Assembly: GCF_030418125.1 (NCBI RefSeq)
Contig: NZ_JAUHTR010000007.1
Coordinates: 186,001 to 250,000 of the forward strand
DNA: 64,000 nucleotides
Direction: 5' to 3'
Source of the DNA: Fictibacillus fluitans
GTDB lineage: Bacteria; Bacillota; Bacilli; Bacillales; Fictibacillaceae
Each line of letters starts with the position of its first letter. Position 1 is the first letter of the stretch. The notes under the pieces are model-generated. The model did no database searches. It was given only the letters and a program-made list of their open reading frames with translations, and was not told the origin of the DNA. Positions 16,627 to 24,204 of the stretch are shown piece by piece. The position numbers and the translations under genes were made by a program.

Positions 16627-16934
16627 CGCGACGAACCTGAACTTCCATGATCCTGTTCAAAACCTCCGCTTGGAGCTTGCTGGAAATGATCCTGTCCCCA
16701 GTCAGAGGATTGTCCCTGGTCAAATGAATCATCATCCTGCTCCCCGCCGTCTGTAAAACCAAATGTATCTCCCTGATCATCGTTAAACTTATCATGATAG
16801 GCATGTCTGTTTGTATCCTGCGTAGAATCGTTTTGTACATTGGTCCCCGCCTGATGCCTGGCAACCAGCCCGCCGAAGGTAAAGAAAGTCACTGTGCTGA
16901 CAGAAATCACCGACCACTTTACTTTTTTATTCAT
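16623..16934 (-). CDS. small membrane-anchored acidic protein of the flavin operon
   Basis: A 103-residue protein not recognised as a named family. Residues 6-24 are hydrophobic after a KKVK start, so it is anchored or secreted. The rest is low complexity, rich in Asp, Gln, Gly and Ser (GEQDDDSFDQGQSSDWGQDH), with no Cys. The ATG follows CAGGAGTG. It is first in the operon and overlaps ApbE by 4 bases. A flavinylation target is an attractive role, but no clear D(G/A)x(S/T)GAT-type acceptor motif is present; it could be a calcium-binding or structural partner. Confidence 0.7.
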   Translation of the reverse strand: MNKKVKWSVISVSTVTFFTFGGLVARHQAGTNVQNDSTQDTNRHAYHDKFNDDQGDTFGFTDGGEQDDDSFDQGQSSDWGQDHFQQAPSGGFEQDHGSSGSSR

Positions 16935-17035
16935 GTATCACACACTCCTGTATTTGAAGGTTACTGTTTTTCTTGAAGTATACACAGAGTGTAATCGCTG
17001 AAGCTTAATAAATCCTTAACTTTAAAGCAAGGCGG

Positions 17036-17093
17036 TTGACAATTTATTTTAATCGCGTTATATTGTTTGACGTATCAAACATTGAGGTGTCAA
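17036..17093 (+). promoter_or_regulatory. marR promoter with two operator dyads
   Basis: TTGACA (17036-17041), 17 bases, TATATT (17059-17064). Right after the -10 lies GTTTGA-CGTA-TCAAAC (17065-17080) and then TTGA-GGTG-TCAA (17082-17093). The paired TTGA-N4-TCAA dyads around the start of transcription fit autorepression by the MarR protein encoded next. Confidence 0.75.
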
Positions 17094-17116
17094 AGATTAC
17101 CGAAAGAGGAGATTCC

Positions 17117-17551
17117 ATGGACCATAAATGTGCGTCAAAAGCGCAAATTGCATATATATTACGGGAGCTTCACTACCAAATCAGTCCCAAGTTTGAACGC
17201 TGTACCGGGATCAGCCAGTCCCGCCTGGAGCTTCTTCAGCATTTATATGATGCAGAAGAGATCAGCCAGACCAAGCTGCAAAAAGTGGTGCACATTGATA
17301 ATGCAGCGGTCACCAGGCATTTAAAGCAGCTCGAGGCTTCAGGAATGGTGAACCGGCGAAAGAACCCAGAGGACAACCGTGTCACGCTTGTAACCCTTAC
17401 GGAGCAGGGCCGCAGCAAAATTCTTTCCTATCGAAAGGAAAGGGATCAATTTGTCACCAGCCTTCTTCAAGGTTTTTCTGATGAAGAACTCCCTGTTCTT
17501 GTTGACATGCTTCACCGCATGCAGCAAAACGCCGAACAAATTGAAGGCTAA
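17117..17551 (+). CDS. MarR family regulator
   Basis: A 144-residue winged-helix protein. The recognition helix region is LQKVVHIDNAAVTRHLKQLEASGMV (about 53-77), followed by the wing RRKNPEDNRVTLVTLTEQG with the conserved Asp-Arg. A single Cys near residue 6 and another near 36 could sense oxidants or quinones, as in related Bacillus regulators. ATG 17117 has GAGGAG 7 bases upstream. It is first in an operon with a nitroreductase and a monooxygenase, pointing to control of a detoxification response. Confidence 0.88.
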   Translation: MDHKCASKAQIAYILRELHYQISPKFERCTGISQSRLELLQHLYDAEEISQTKLQKVVHIDNAAVTRHLKQLEASGMVNRRKNPEDNRVTLVTLTEQGRSKILSYRKERDQFVTSLLQGFSDEELPVLVDMLHRMQQNAEQIEG

Positions 17552-17596
17552 TCTTCAGACACCTTAGAATAACGTAAAATAAAGGAGAATGTACTC

Positions 17597-18232
17597 ATGA
17601 ATACAACACTTATCAATGACTATAATGAACTTCTAACAGGACGCCGTTCGATCCGTTATTACGATCCTTCTGTTAAAATCAGCAAAGAAGAAATGACAGA
17701 AATCCTGTCAAAAGCGACGTTGGCACCTTCTTCTACCAACATGCAGCCATGGCGTTTTCTAGTCATCGAAAGTGACGAAGCAAAACAAACACTATTGCCT
17801 TTAGCGAAATTCAACGCTTCACAGGTGGAAACTTCAGCTGCCATGATCGCTGTTTTTGGCGACCTCAACAACTTTGACAACGGAGAAGAAATCTACAGCA
17901 AAGCGGTTGAAAAAGGATTTATGCCTCAAGAGGTGAAAGAACAAATGATGGAGAAACTTTCTGCTCACTTTGAAAACCTCGACCCGGCAGACAATAAGGA
18001 TGTTGTTCTCGTTGACGGCGGAATTGTATCCATGAGCCTTATGCTTGCTGCCCGTGCGCATGGTTACGATACATGCCCAATCGGCGGTTATGAAAAAGAC
18101 CAAATCGCTGAAGCTTTCGGGTTGGACAAGGACCGATATGTACCTGTTATGCTGATTTCCATCGGAAAAGCTGCTAACACTGGTTATGCATCTGTTCGTT
18201 TGCCTGTTGAAAAAGTCGCAGAATGGAAATAA
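17597..18232 (+). CDS. nitroreductase family FMN enzyme
   Basis: A 211-residue NAD(P)H-dependent FMN oxidoreductase that would reduce nitro compounds or quinones. Motifs: GRRSIRYYDPSVKIS (about 15-29, phosphate/FMN contact), LAPSSTNMQPWRF (about 42-54), and GYDTCPIGGYEKDQI (about 155-169). AAAGGAG precedes the ATG. It follows the marR gene by 45 bases and leads the monooxygenase by 28 bases, so the three are likely co-transcribed. The true substrate is unknown. Confidence 0.9.
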   Translation: MNTTLINDYNELLTGRRSIRYYDPSVKISKEEMTEILSKATLAPSSTNMQPWRFLVIESDEAKQTLLPLAKFNASQVETSAAMIAVFGDLNNFDNGEEIYSKAVEKGFMPQEVKEQMMEKLSAHFENLDPADNKDVVLVDGGIVSMSLMLAARAHGYDTCPIGGYEKDQIAEAFGLDKDRYVPVMLISIGKAANTGYASVRLPVEKVAEWK

Positions 18233-18260
18233 TCCCACATTAATAAAGGAGAGAATGAAA

Positions 18261-18554
18261 ATGATTCTAATTCACGCAAAAATGTTCGTTAATCCGGTTA
18301 AAGAAGAAGAATTTCTAGCAGAAGTACAGCAGCTGATCTCCGCATCTCAGGAAGAGGGCGGCAATGTATCCTATGATCTTTATAAAGATACTGTTGAAGA
18401 CAGCGCGTATATGATGGTTGAAAACTGGAAGGACTTAGAGGCAGTGGACGCTCACAACAAAAGCAGCCATTTCACTGAGTTTGTCGGCAAAGCGCAAAAC
18501 TACCTCATCCGTCCACTGGACGTGAAAGTATTTAATGCCCAGCAAGTTAAATAA
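18261..18554 (+). CDS. antibiotic biosynthesis monooxygenase (ABM) domain protein
   Basis: A 97-residue ferredoxin-like ABM protein. Visible family pattern: HAKMFVNPVKEEEFLAEVQQLI, the GNVSYDLYKDTVEDSAYMMVENWKD core and AHNKSSHFTEFVGKA with the conserved His-x(n)-HF. Such cofactor-free proteins oxidise quinone-type compounds or shield cells from them. ATG 18261 is preferred, 9 bases after GGAG; an ATG two codons upstream is too close. Last gene of the marR operon. Confidence 0.88.
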   Translation: MILIHAKMFVNPVKEEEFLAEVQQLISASQEEGGNVSYDLYKDTVEDSAYMMVENWKDLEAVDAHNKSSHFTEFVGKAQNYLIRPLDVKVFNAQQVK

Positions 18555-18595
18555 AAAAAGAGAGCCTCAGCTCATAGCTGCGGCTCTCTTTTTTT
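18555..18595. terminator. bidirectional terminator
   Basis: AAAGAGAGCC/GGCTCTCTTT stem with inner AGCT/AGCT, T7 after it and A7 before it, between convergent genes. Confidence 0.88.
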
Positions 18596-18599
18596 GTTC

Positions 18600-20063
18600 T
18601 TATTTAATGAATGGACCGTAATCTCTGCGGTTATGCTGAACAGAAAGCCATTTAAGGGTTGTAAATTCTTCGAGCACCCATTCACCGTTAAAGCGGCCAA
18701 GGCCTGAATTCTTTTCCCCGCCAAATGGCATGTGAGCTTCATCGTTAACCGGCTGGTCATTGACATGGATCATGCCGGTATGAATTTGGTGTGCGACCTG
18801 AGTGCCACGTTCAATGTTGGATGAGTGGACTGCTCCGCTTAATCCGTACGGATAAGCATTAGCCATTTCAATCACTTCCTCTTCACTTTCAAACGGAATC
18901 AGGATCGCAACTGGTCCGAAAATCTCATTTTCAGCGACCGGCATATCGTTGGTCACATCAGTCAATACGGTAGGCTGAAGAACGTTTCCGTCCACTTTTC
19001 CGCCAAGTCGGACTTTTGCTCCCTGCTTCACACTTGCTTCCACATCTTTTAAGATACGTTCTGCCTGTTCATGATTAATCAGTGGCCCCACATTGGTGTC
19101 CTGCTCTGCCGGATTTCCGAATTTTAACTTCTCTGCACGCTGAATGAACTGTTCTTCAAATTCATCGTATTTATCTTTATGAACAAAAATACGGTTAATG
19201 GCCATGCATATTTGCCCCTGGTGATAAAATTTACCGAATAATGCAGACTCCACAGCCTGATCCATGTCCGCATCATCAAGCACGATAAACACATTATTTC
19301 CACCCAGCTCAAGCGCTGTTTTTTTCAGCTCTTTGCCAGCAATCTCACCTATATGTCTTCCCACTTCCGTTGATCCAGTAAATGAGATCAACCGTGGGAC
19401 CGGATGAGTGACAATAGCATCACCGATTTCAGAGCCTCTTCCGACAACAACATTCAACAGTCCTTTTGGAAGACCCGCTGCTTCAAAGATACTTGCGAAG
19501 ATTAACCCGCCAGTAACCGGAGTATCTGTAGCTGGTTTAACGACTACTGCATTACCCGTTGCAAGAGCTGGCGCAATGGAACGCATCGCCAAGTGGAACG
19601 GAAAATTCCAGGGACTGATGATGCCGATAACACCAAGCGGATTGCGATACACCCGATTTTCCTTGCCCGGTGTTTGGGATGGAAGAATCTTTCCTTCCAT
19701 TCGGTACGGATACGTTCCAGATTCTTTAAGAATGTTAAGAGAAGCCCGAAATTCAATATTTGCTTTCATATACGTGCTTCCAGATTCTTTGATCAGCCAA
19801 TCAATAATCAGCTCTTTATTGTCCATCATAATTTCAGCAGCCTTTTCAATCACCGCCCTCTTGTTTTGCGGAAGCTCTTCGGCCCATTCCTTCTGTGCAC
19901 GAGCGGCTGCTTTATACGCTTCGTCCAAATCCTCTTTGGACGCTGCCTGGGTGCTGACAAGTTCTTCCCCTGTAAACGGATTTGTGTTTTTCATCGTTTT
20001 ATCACTTGTTCCGTTTTGCCATTCTCCGTTGATATATATACGTGAAAAGTCTGTGTTCATCAT
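18600..20063 (-). CDS. aldehyde dehydrogenase, YfmT/vanillin-type
   Basis: A NAD(P)-dependent aldehyde dehydrogenase of about 487 residues. Motifs in order: SPWNFPFHLAMRSIAPALATGN (about 150-171), FTGSTEVGRHIGE (about 230-242), ELGGNNVFIVLDDAD with catalytic Glu (about 253), QGQICMAINR with catalytic Cys (about 287), and EIFGPVAIL. It resembles B. subtilis YfmT, active on aromatic aldehydes such as vanillin. The start lies among clustered ATGs (20069, 20063, 20060) after AAAGGAGAG; 20063 gives the best spacing. Divergent from a TetR gene with shared operators. Confidence 0.9.
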   Translation of the reverse strand: MMNTDFSRIYINGEWQNGTSDKTMKNTNPFTGEELVSTQAASKEDLDEAYKAAARAQKEWAEELPQNKRAVIEKAAEIMMDNKELIIDWLIKESGSTYMKANIEFRASLNILKESGTYPYRMEGKILPSQTPGKENRVYRNPLGVIGIISPWNFPFHLAMRSIAPALATGNAVVVKPATDTPVTGGLIFASIFEAAGLPKGLLNVVVGRGSEIGDAIVTHPVPRLISFTGSTEVGRHIGEIAGKELKKTALELGGNNVFIVLDDADMDQAVESALFGKFYHQGQICMAINRIFVHKDKYDEFEEQFIQRAEKLKFGNPAEQDTNVGPLINHEQAERILKDVEASVKQGAKVRLGGKVDGNVLQPTVLTDVTNDMPVAENEIFGPVAILIPFESEEEVIEMANAYPYGLSGAVHSSNIERGTQVAHQIHTGMIHVNDQPVNDEAHMPFGGEKNSGLGRFNGEWVLEEFTTLKWLSVQHNRRDYGPFIK

Positions 20064-20098
20064 GTACATAACTCTCCTTTATCATTAAATCACCTAAC

Positions 20099-20146
20099 TT
20101 TAGACGTTTTTTATAAATTTCGTCTAAAATAAGGTCTGCATAAGAC
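20099..20146. promoter_or_regulatory. operator dyads between aldehyde dehydrogenase and TetR genes
   Basis: TTTAGACG (20099-20106) and CGTCTAAA (20121-20128) form a perfect 8-base inverted repeat around 14 AT-rich bases. A second dyad, GTCT-GCATA-AGAC, sits at 20134-20146. Both lie within 80 bases of the dehydrogenase start and are likely sites for the divergent TetR protein. Confidence 0.6.
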
Positions 20147-20240
20147 TTTACCCCTCTTCCCGTCTTTTGTAAACTCATTTGCCTTGTGAGACAAAAAGGT
20201 GTTTATGCTATAATTCATGTCAGAAAGGGATGGTTTTGGA

Positions 20241-20894
20241 ATGAGAAGAATAACCCCGGAAGAGCGATTAAAAATGCGGAAAGTGTATGTAAGAAAAATG
20301 ATGAATGAAGTCCGAACACAAGGCTTCCGTGCCATGACCATCCCGAAAATCGCAAAATTAATGAACATTAGCAGGGCCTCTCTCTATAATTACTTTTCAT
20401 CCAAAGAAGATGTCATTCAAGAAGTAATCATCGTTTACACCGATTACTTAGAGGAATCGAAGGAGTTCATTCAGGACCAGACACGCTCTTATTCAGTACG
20501 TTTACAGAAAGTGTTTGAACAAGCCGTTTTCTCTGGCTATTACACTTCCGATGTTTTTATAAAGGATTTGAAGGAAAGCTGTCCCCTGCTTTATGAAAAA
20601 AAGCTTCAGTCCCACAAGGAAAACCGTCAAGCTGTTCAAAAATTTTATCAAGACGGCATAACTGATGGTGTCTTCCATTCCATTAACCCGAAAATTCTTA
20701 TCATGCGGGACGAAACGGCACTAAAAACGCTTTTAAATACTTCCTTCTTACAAGATGTGGGGATATCCTTGGAAAAGGCGCTCGGTGATTATTTCGAAGC
20801 AATGTATCAATTGGTTGTTCCTGGATCCGTGAATGAGAAACATTCCATTGACCATGTGGTTCAGCCTATACTGGACAGGCTCTCTGTTGAATAA
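20241..20894 (+). CDS. TetR/AcrR family regulator
   Basis: A 217-residue repressor: helix-turn-helix at about 20-60 (VRTQGFRAMTIPKIAKLMNISRASLYNYFSSKEDV) and a helical ligand domain. ATG 20241 is chosen because AAAGGGATGG lies just before it. TATAAT at 20209-20214 gives a promoter, with weak TTGTGA at 20184. Divergent from the aldehyde dehydrogenase, which it probably controls in response to an aldehyde or aromatic compound; inducer unknown. Confidence 0.85.
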   Translation: MRRITPEERLKMRKVYVRKMMNEVRTQGFRAMTIPKIAKLMNISRASLYNYFSSKEDVIQEVIIVYTDYLEESKEFIQDQTRSYSVRLQKVFEQAVFSGYYTSDVFIKDLKESCPLLYEKKLQSHKENRQAVQKFYQDGITDGVFHSINPKILIMRDETALKTLLNTSFLQDVGISLEKALGDYFEAMYQLVVPGSVNEKHSIDHVVQPILDRLSVE

Positions 20895-20949
20895 AAAAGG
20901 ATACAAAAAGGACCGAAACGGAAATTCGGTCCTTTTTGTATCCTTTTTT
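20893..20949. terminator. 25-bp perfect-stem bidirectional terminator
   Basis: Two 25-base perfectly complementary arms (20893-20917 and 20925-20949) around a 7-base loop, with A6 and T6 at the ends. Unusually long for a terminator. Confidence 0.85.
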
Positions 20950-21067
20950 CATTGCTTATCATTCTAAAAAGTTATACATATTATAATCATTATGTATTTT
21001 ACGCATAACTTGATATGAGATATCATTTTCCATGTGATCAATTATTATAGTGGAAGGATGTTACACA

Positions 21068-21493
21068 ATGAAAACAGATCGTTATCAACATGGACTCGAT
21101 AAATTGATGGAGTACACCATAACCGAAAATGAGGAGGTTTCCACTCATTTAAAAATCTCGGAGGATCTTAAAGATATTGCACCGGATGTAGCGAAGTATA
21201 TTATTGAATTTGGCTATGGCGATATTTATTCACGCTCTGGGCTGTCCAACAAACAGCGCGCCCAGATTACGATTTCTTCTCTTGTTACACAAGGTACAGA
21301 ACCGCAGCTTGAGCTTCATATCAATACCGGACTCACTGCCGGCCTGACACCGACTGAGATTGTCGAAGGCTTCGTACAGCTGATTCCTTACACCGGATTC
21401 CCTCGAGTTCTTAACGCGCTTGCGGTGGCAAAAAGAGTTTTCGCCCAGCGCGGAGTAAAAGCCGCTGTTTCCGTTAACGAAAACCAGCATTAA
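21068..21493 (+). CDS. carboxymuconolactone decarboxylase family protein
   Basis: A 141-residue helical protein of the CMD/AhpD fold (YurZ-like branch): LSNKQRAQITISSLVTQGTEPQLELHINTGLTAGLTPTEIVE (about 62-103) and the ending GFPRVLNALAVAKRVF. The CxxC pair of peroxidase AhpD is absent, so a hydroperoxidase role is unlikely. ATG 21068 follows GGAAGGATG. Upstream 20950-21067 holds a perfect dyad TGATAT-GAG-ATATCA (21011-21025) and an AAGTTAT...ATAACTT repeat, suggesting regulated expression. Substrate unknown. Confidence 0.82.
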   Translation: MKTDRYQHGLDKLMEYTITENEEVSTHLKISEDLKDIAPDVAKYIIEFGYGDIYSRSGLSNKQRAQITISSLVTQGTEPQLELHINTGLTAGLTPTEIVEGFVQLIPYTGFPRVLNALAVAKRVFAQRGVKAAVSVNENQH

Positions 21494-21513
21494 TAAATCG
21501 TCCACCATACCTT

Positions 21514-21547
21514 AAGGAGCCGTTCGCTTAGAGCGGTTCCTTTATTT
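21514..21547 (+). terminator. terminator after the CMD gene
   Basis: AAGGAGCCG pairs with CGGTTCCTT (one G-T pair) and is followed by TTATTT, between the CMD and LrgA-like genes. Confidence 0.7.
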
Positions 21548-21571
21548 AAAGCAATGAAAGAGGTATACACC

Positions 21572-21961
21572 ATGAAATTTGTTACCGGTCTGCTGCAAGT
21601 AGCGGCCATCACTTTGCTTTTCCTGCTCGGAAATGCGATTGCCAATTACGCTAGCCTCCCTCTTCCTGGAAGCATGATCGGATTGGTTCTATTATTTCTG
21701 CTTCTTGTGTTAAGGGTCATAAAGCTTGAATGGGTGGAACAGGGTGCCAATTGGCTTCTTGCCGAGTTTCTACTCTTCTTCATTCCATCTGCCGTAGGTG
21801 TTGTAGATTACAAAGACATGATTGGCGGGCAATGGTGGAAACTTCTCGCTGTCATTGCCTTAAGCACGATCACTGTCATGGCATTCACCGGGTTGACCGC
21901 CCAATGGATCGCCAAAAGACGAAAGGATGTTCCTGGTGAATCTTCTTCTCATTCCAGCTAG
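21572..21961 (+). CDS. CidA/LrgA family holin-like protein
   Basis: A 129-residue protein with four hydrophobic helices and the family signature LPLPGSMIGLVLLFLLL (about 30-46) and FFIPSAVGVVDY (about 69-80). Such proteins work with LrgB partners in cell-lysis control or, in some Bacillus pairs, pyruvate transport. ATG 21572 follows GAAAGAGG; an ATG six codons upstream lies before that site. The C-terminus overlaps the LrgB gene by 35 bases, so the two are coupled. Confidence 0.88.
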   Translation: MKFVTGLLQVAAITLLFLLGNAIANYASLPLPGSMIGLVLLFLLLVLRVIKLEWVEQGANWLLAEFLLFFIPSAVGVVDYKDMIGGQWWKLLAVIALSTITVMAFTGLTAQWIAKRRKDVPGESSSHSS

Positions 21962-22637
21962 TATCGCTGTCACGTACTTTGTGTACTGGCTGAATATAAA
22001 ATGCTATAACCGCTGGAAGCTCGTCATCCTGACGCCGATTTTAATCAGTCCCATCGTTTTAATCCTTTTGCTTAACGCTACCAACACTTCTTTTCCTGCT
22101 TATTATAAAGGAGCCAAATGGCTGGGCTACATGCTGGGGCCGGCGACCATTGCTTTCGCGGTTCCGCTGTACAAACAATTTGATGTTGTGAAGAAGAACT
22201 TTGTGGAAATCCTCTGCAGTTTAACCATAGGATCGGCCGTGGCGATCGTTTCGTCTTTTCTCTATGCAGTATGGATGCATTTAGGAAGTCAACTGTCCAA
22301 CAGCCTTGTCCCCCGCTCGATTACCACACCTGTTGCCATGGGCATCTCAAAAGTAATCGGCGGTATTCCAACCTTGACTGCAGTATTCATCATTATCACC
22401 AGTGTGGTCGGCGGTTTGCTCGGAACCTTCCTTATACAGCTTTTGCGAATAAAAGAACCCTCAGCAAAAGGCTTAATGCTGGGCATGAGCGCACTTGGTG
22501 CGGGCATTGCGAAAGCCTTTGAAATGGGCGAGCTGGAAGGGACCTTCGCCAGTCTGGCCATGATCACAGCAGCCATCATCTCGATTATCCTGGCATCTAC
22601 GATTTTTCCATTGCTTCAAGGGGATTTGCTGCTCTAA
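21927..22637 (+). CDS. LrgB/CidB family membrane protein
   Basis: A protein of about 236 residues with seven to eight hydrophobic helices and the LrgB signature SNSLVPRSITTPVAMGISKVIGG-type segment (about 126-148) and LGMSALGAGIAKAFEMGE (about 185-203). Partner of the preceding LrgA-like protein; together they form a membrane complex. ATG 21927 or GTG 21936 may start translation; the GTG has better spacing from GAAAGGATG. Confidence 0.9.
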   Translation: MFLVNLLLIPASIAVTYFVYWLNIKCYNRWKLVILTPILISPIVLILLLNATNTSFPAYYKGAKWLGYMLGPATIAFAVPLYKQFDVVKKNFVEILCSLTIGSAVAIVSSFLYAVWMHLGSQLSNSLVPRSITTPVAMGISKVIGGIPTLTAVFIIITSVVGGLLGTFLIQLLRIKEPSAKGLMLGMSALGAGIAKAFEMGELEGTFASLAMITAAIISIILASTIFPLLQGDLLL

Positions 22638-22657
22638 ACTTTTCCTGCACTTTACTT

Positions 22658-22683
22658 GTTAACTTGGTTGCTAAATAGGGTAA
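22658..22683 (+). promoter_or_regulatory. SigB-like promoter candidate
   Basis: GTTAAC (22658-22663), 14 bases, GGGTAA (22678-22683) resembles the general-stress consensus GTTTAA-N13-15-GGGTAT and lies 37 bases before the FAD oxidoreductase start. Confidence 0.5.
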
Positions 22684-22719
22684 AAGTACGATAGAAGCAG
22701 TCAAGCAGGAGGAATAACT

Positions 22720-23943
22720 ATGGAATTGCATAACGGCAGCCTCTTCTGGCCCACTACCCTTGATGGGGAAAAGACTATTAGAGGCAGAAAAGAAATCGAT
22801 CCCCATTACGATGCAGTAATTGTTGGCGGCGGTATGTCCGGCGCATTGACGGCCTATACCCTGGCCAAGGAAGGTCTTCACATTGCGATCATTGATAAAA
22901 GAGAAATGGCTGGTGGAAGCTCTTCAGCCAATACAGGACTCCTTCAGTTTTCGAACGATATTATGCTGTATGAACTGATTGAACAAATCGGGGAAGAAAA
23001 AGCAGTGCGCTTCTACAAGCTGTGTCAGGAAGCGGTGGATCAGTTGAAAAAAGTGGCAGATTCCCTTCCCCGCCAGGTGGACATGATCAAGCGGAAAAGC
23101 ATTTGTTATGCCAGTACTAAGGATGATGTTGAAAAGCTTCAAAAGGAATTCGCGGCCTTAACCAGACATGGCTTTCCTGCAGAATATTGGGACGAAGTAG
23201 AAATGAAAAAGCACTTGCCCTTTTCAAAAGCCGCCGCTCTCGTTACACATGGAGATGCAGAGGTAAATCCATATCGCTTTATTCAGGGGATTTTGGAACA
23301 TATCCAGCAAAAAGGGGTTCATTTATTTGAAAACGTCGAGGCAATGGAGGCTGAAGAACAGTCTGACAAGGTTATGCTGAACACTTCCATTGGAACGTTT
23401 TCTGCAACGGACATCATTTATGCTACCGGTTATGATACCAATCCGATAAATGATAAAATCGGATCGGACATCAACCGGTCCTATGCCATTGCAACCGAAC
23501 CGATTGACGATTTATCTTCATGGGAGGACAACGCCATGATCTGGGAAACCAAACGCCCCTACTTTTATATGCGTACAACGGTTGATAACCGAATCATAGC
23601 CGGCGGGCTGGACGAGGATAAGCCAGAAGCCCCTCAAAGTAAGGAATGGATCGATAACCGCGCACAGCGGATAAAAAAAGAGCTGGAAAATCTGTTTCCG
23701 GATCTCCCGATAAAAATTGACTGTGCATGGGGAGCGAGTTTTGGTGAATCTCTCGATAACCTCCCCTTTATCGGAAAACATCCACACAGAGACCGTTTGT
23801 ACTATTTGCTCGGCTATGGAGGTAACGGAACCGTCTACAGTATGCTGGGCTCCCATATTTTAAGGGATCTTCTTCTAAATCGCCCCAACAGCGATGCAGA
23901 GCTGGTGAAACTGGAGCGGGAGAGCGAAAAAGAACTTGTGTAG
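22720..23943 (+). CDS. FAD-dependent oxidoreductase, DAO family
   Basis: A 407-residue glycine-oxidase-like flavoenzyme. The N-terminal dinucleotide site is DAVIVGGGMSGALTAYTLAKEG (about 31-52) with Asp ending strand 2 (IIDKREMAGGSSSANTGLLQ), and the C-terminal FAD contact is GYGGNGTVYSMLGS (about 366-379). It oxidises a C-N or similar bond of an unknown substrate. AGGAGGA precedes the ATG. The promoter looks SigB-like, which would place it in a stress response. The next small gene follows 59 bases later. Confidence 0.87.
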   Translation: MELHNGSLFWPTTLDGEKTIRGRKEIDPHYDAVIVGGGMSGALTAYTLAKEGLHIAIIDKREMAGGSSSANTGLLQFSNDIMLYELIEQIGEEKAVRFYKLCQEAVDQLKKVADSLPRQVDMIKRKSICYASTKDDVEKLQKEFAALTRHGFPAEYWDEVEMKKHLPFSKAAALVTHGDAEVNPYRFIQGILEHIQQKGVHLFENVEAMEAEEQSDKVMLNTSIGTFSATDIIYATGYDTNPINDKIGSDINRSYAIATEPIDDLSSWEDNAMIWETKRPYFYMRTTVDNRIIAGGLDEDKPEAPQSKEWIDNRAQRIKKELENLFPDLPIKIDCAWGASFGESLDNLPFIGKHPHRDRLYYLLGYGGNGTVYSMLGSHILRDLLLNRPNSDAELVKLERESEKELV

Positions 23944-24002
23944 GGATGCTGCAATAGAGGAGAGCACATGAAATATACACTCACGAAAAGGGGTTGAGAC
24001 GC

Positions 24003-24170
24003 TTGTCTGATTTGTATTTGTTTTTCTTCATTGCGCTGATTGGGCTTGTGGTCATCATAGCGGGCACCATCATTTTGATGACACGGAAAATTGCAGCTCC
24101 CAACCAGGAAATCCACAAAAAAGTGGAGCGTCTGGAAAAAGAAATTGAAGCGTTAAAGAACCAAAATTAA
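24003..24170 (+). CDS. 55-residue membrane protein, DUF4083-like
   Basis: A small ORF: TTG start after AAAAGGGG, a hydrophobic helix at residues 5-26 (LFFFIALIGLVVIIAGTIIL), then a charged coiled-coil tail (VERLEKEIEALKNQN) to the stop. Shape and size fit DUF4083-type small proteins of Bacillus, with unknown role. It follows the FAD oxidoreductase and has its terminator right after, so it is likely the last gene of that transcript. A 9-codon ORF (23968-23997) with its own AGAGGAG ends 5 bases before it. Confidence 0.7.
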   Translation: MSDLYLFFFIALIGLVVIIAGTIILMTRKIAAPNQEIHKKVERLEKEIEALKNQN

Positions 24171-24199
24171 AAGACCTGCTCTGATCAGCAGGTCTTTTT
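24169..24199. terminator. bidirectional terminator
   Basis: AAAAGACCTGCT/AGCAGGTCTTTTT stem, between the small membrane gene and the convergent PepSY gene. Confidence 0.88.
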
Positions 24200-24204
24200 A
24201 CATT

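Noticed and set aside
21068-21493. AhpD-type peroxidase
   Set aside because: The protein lacks the CxxC redox pair, so it is only called CMD family.
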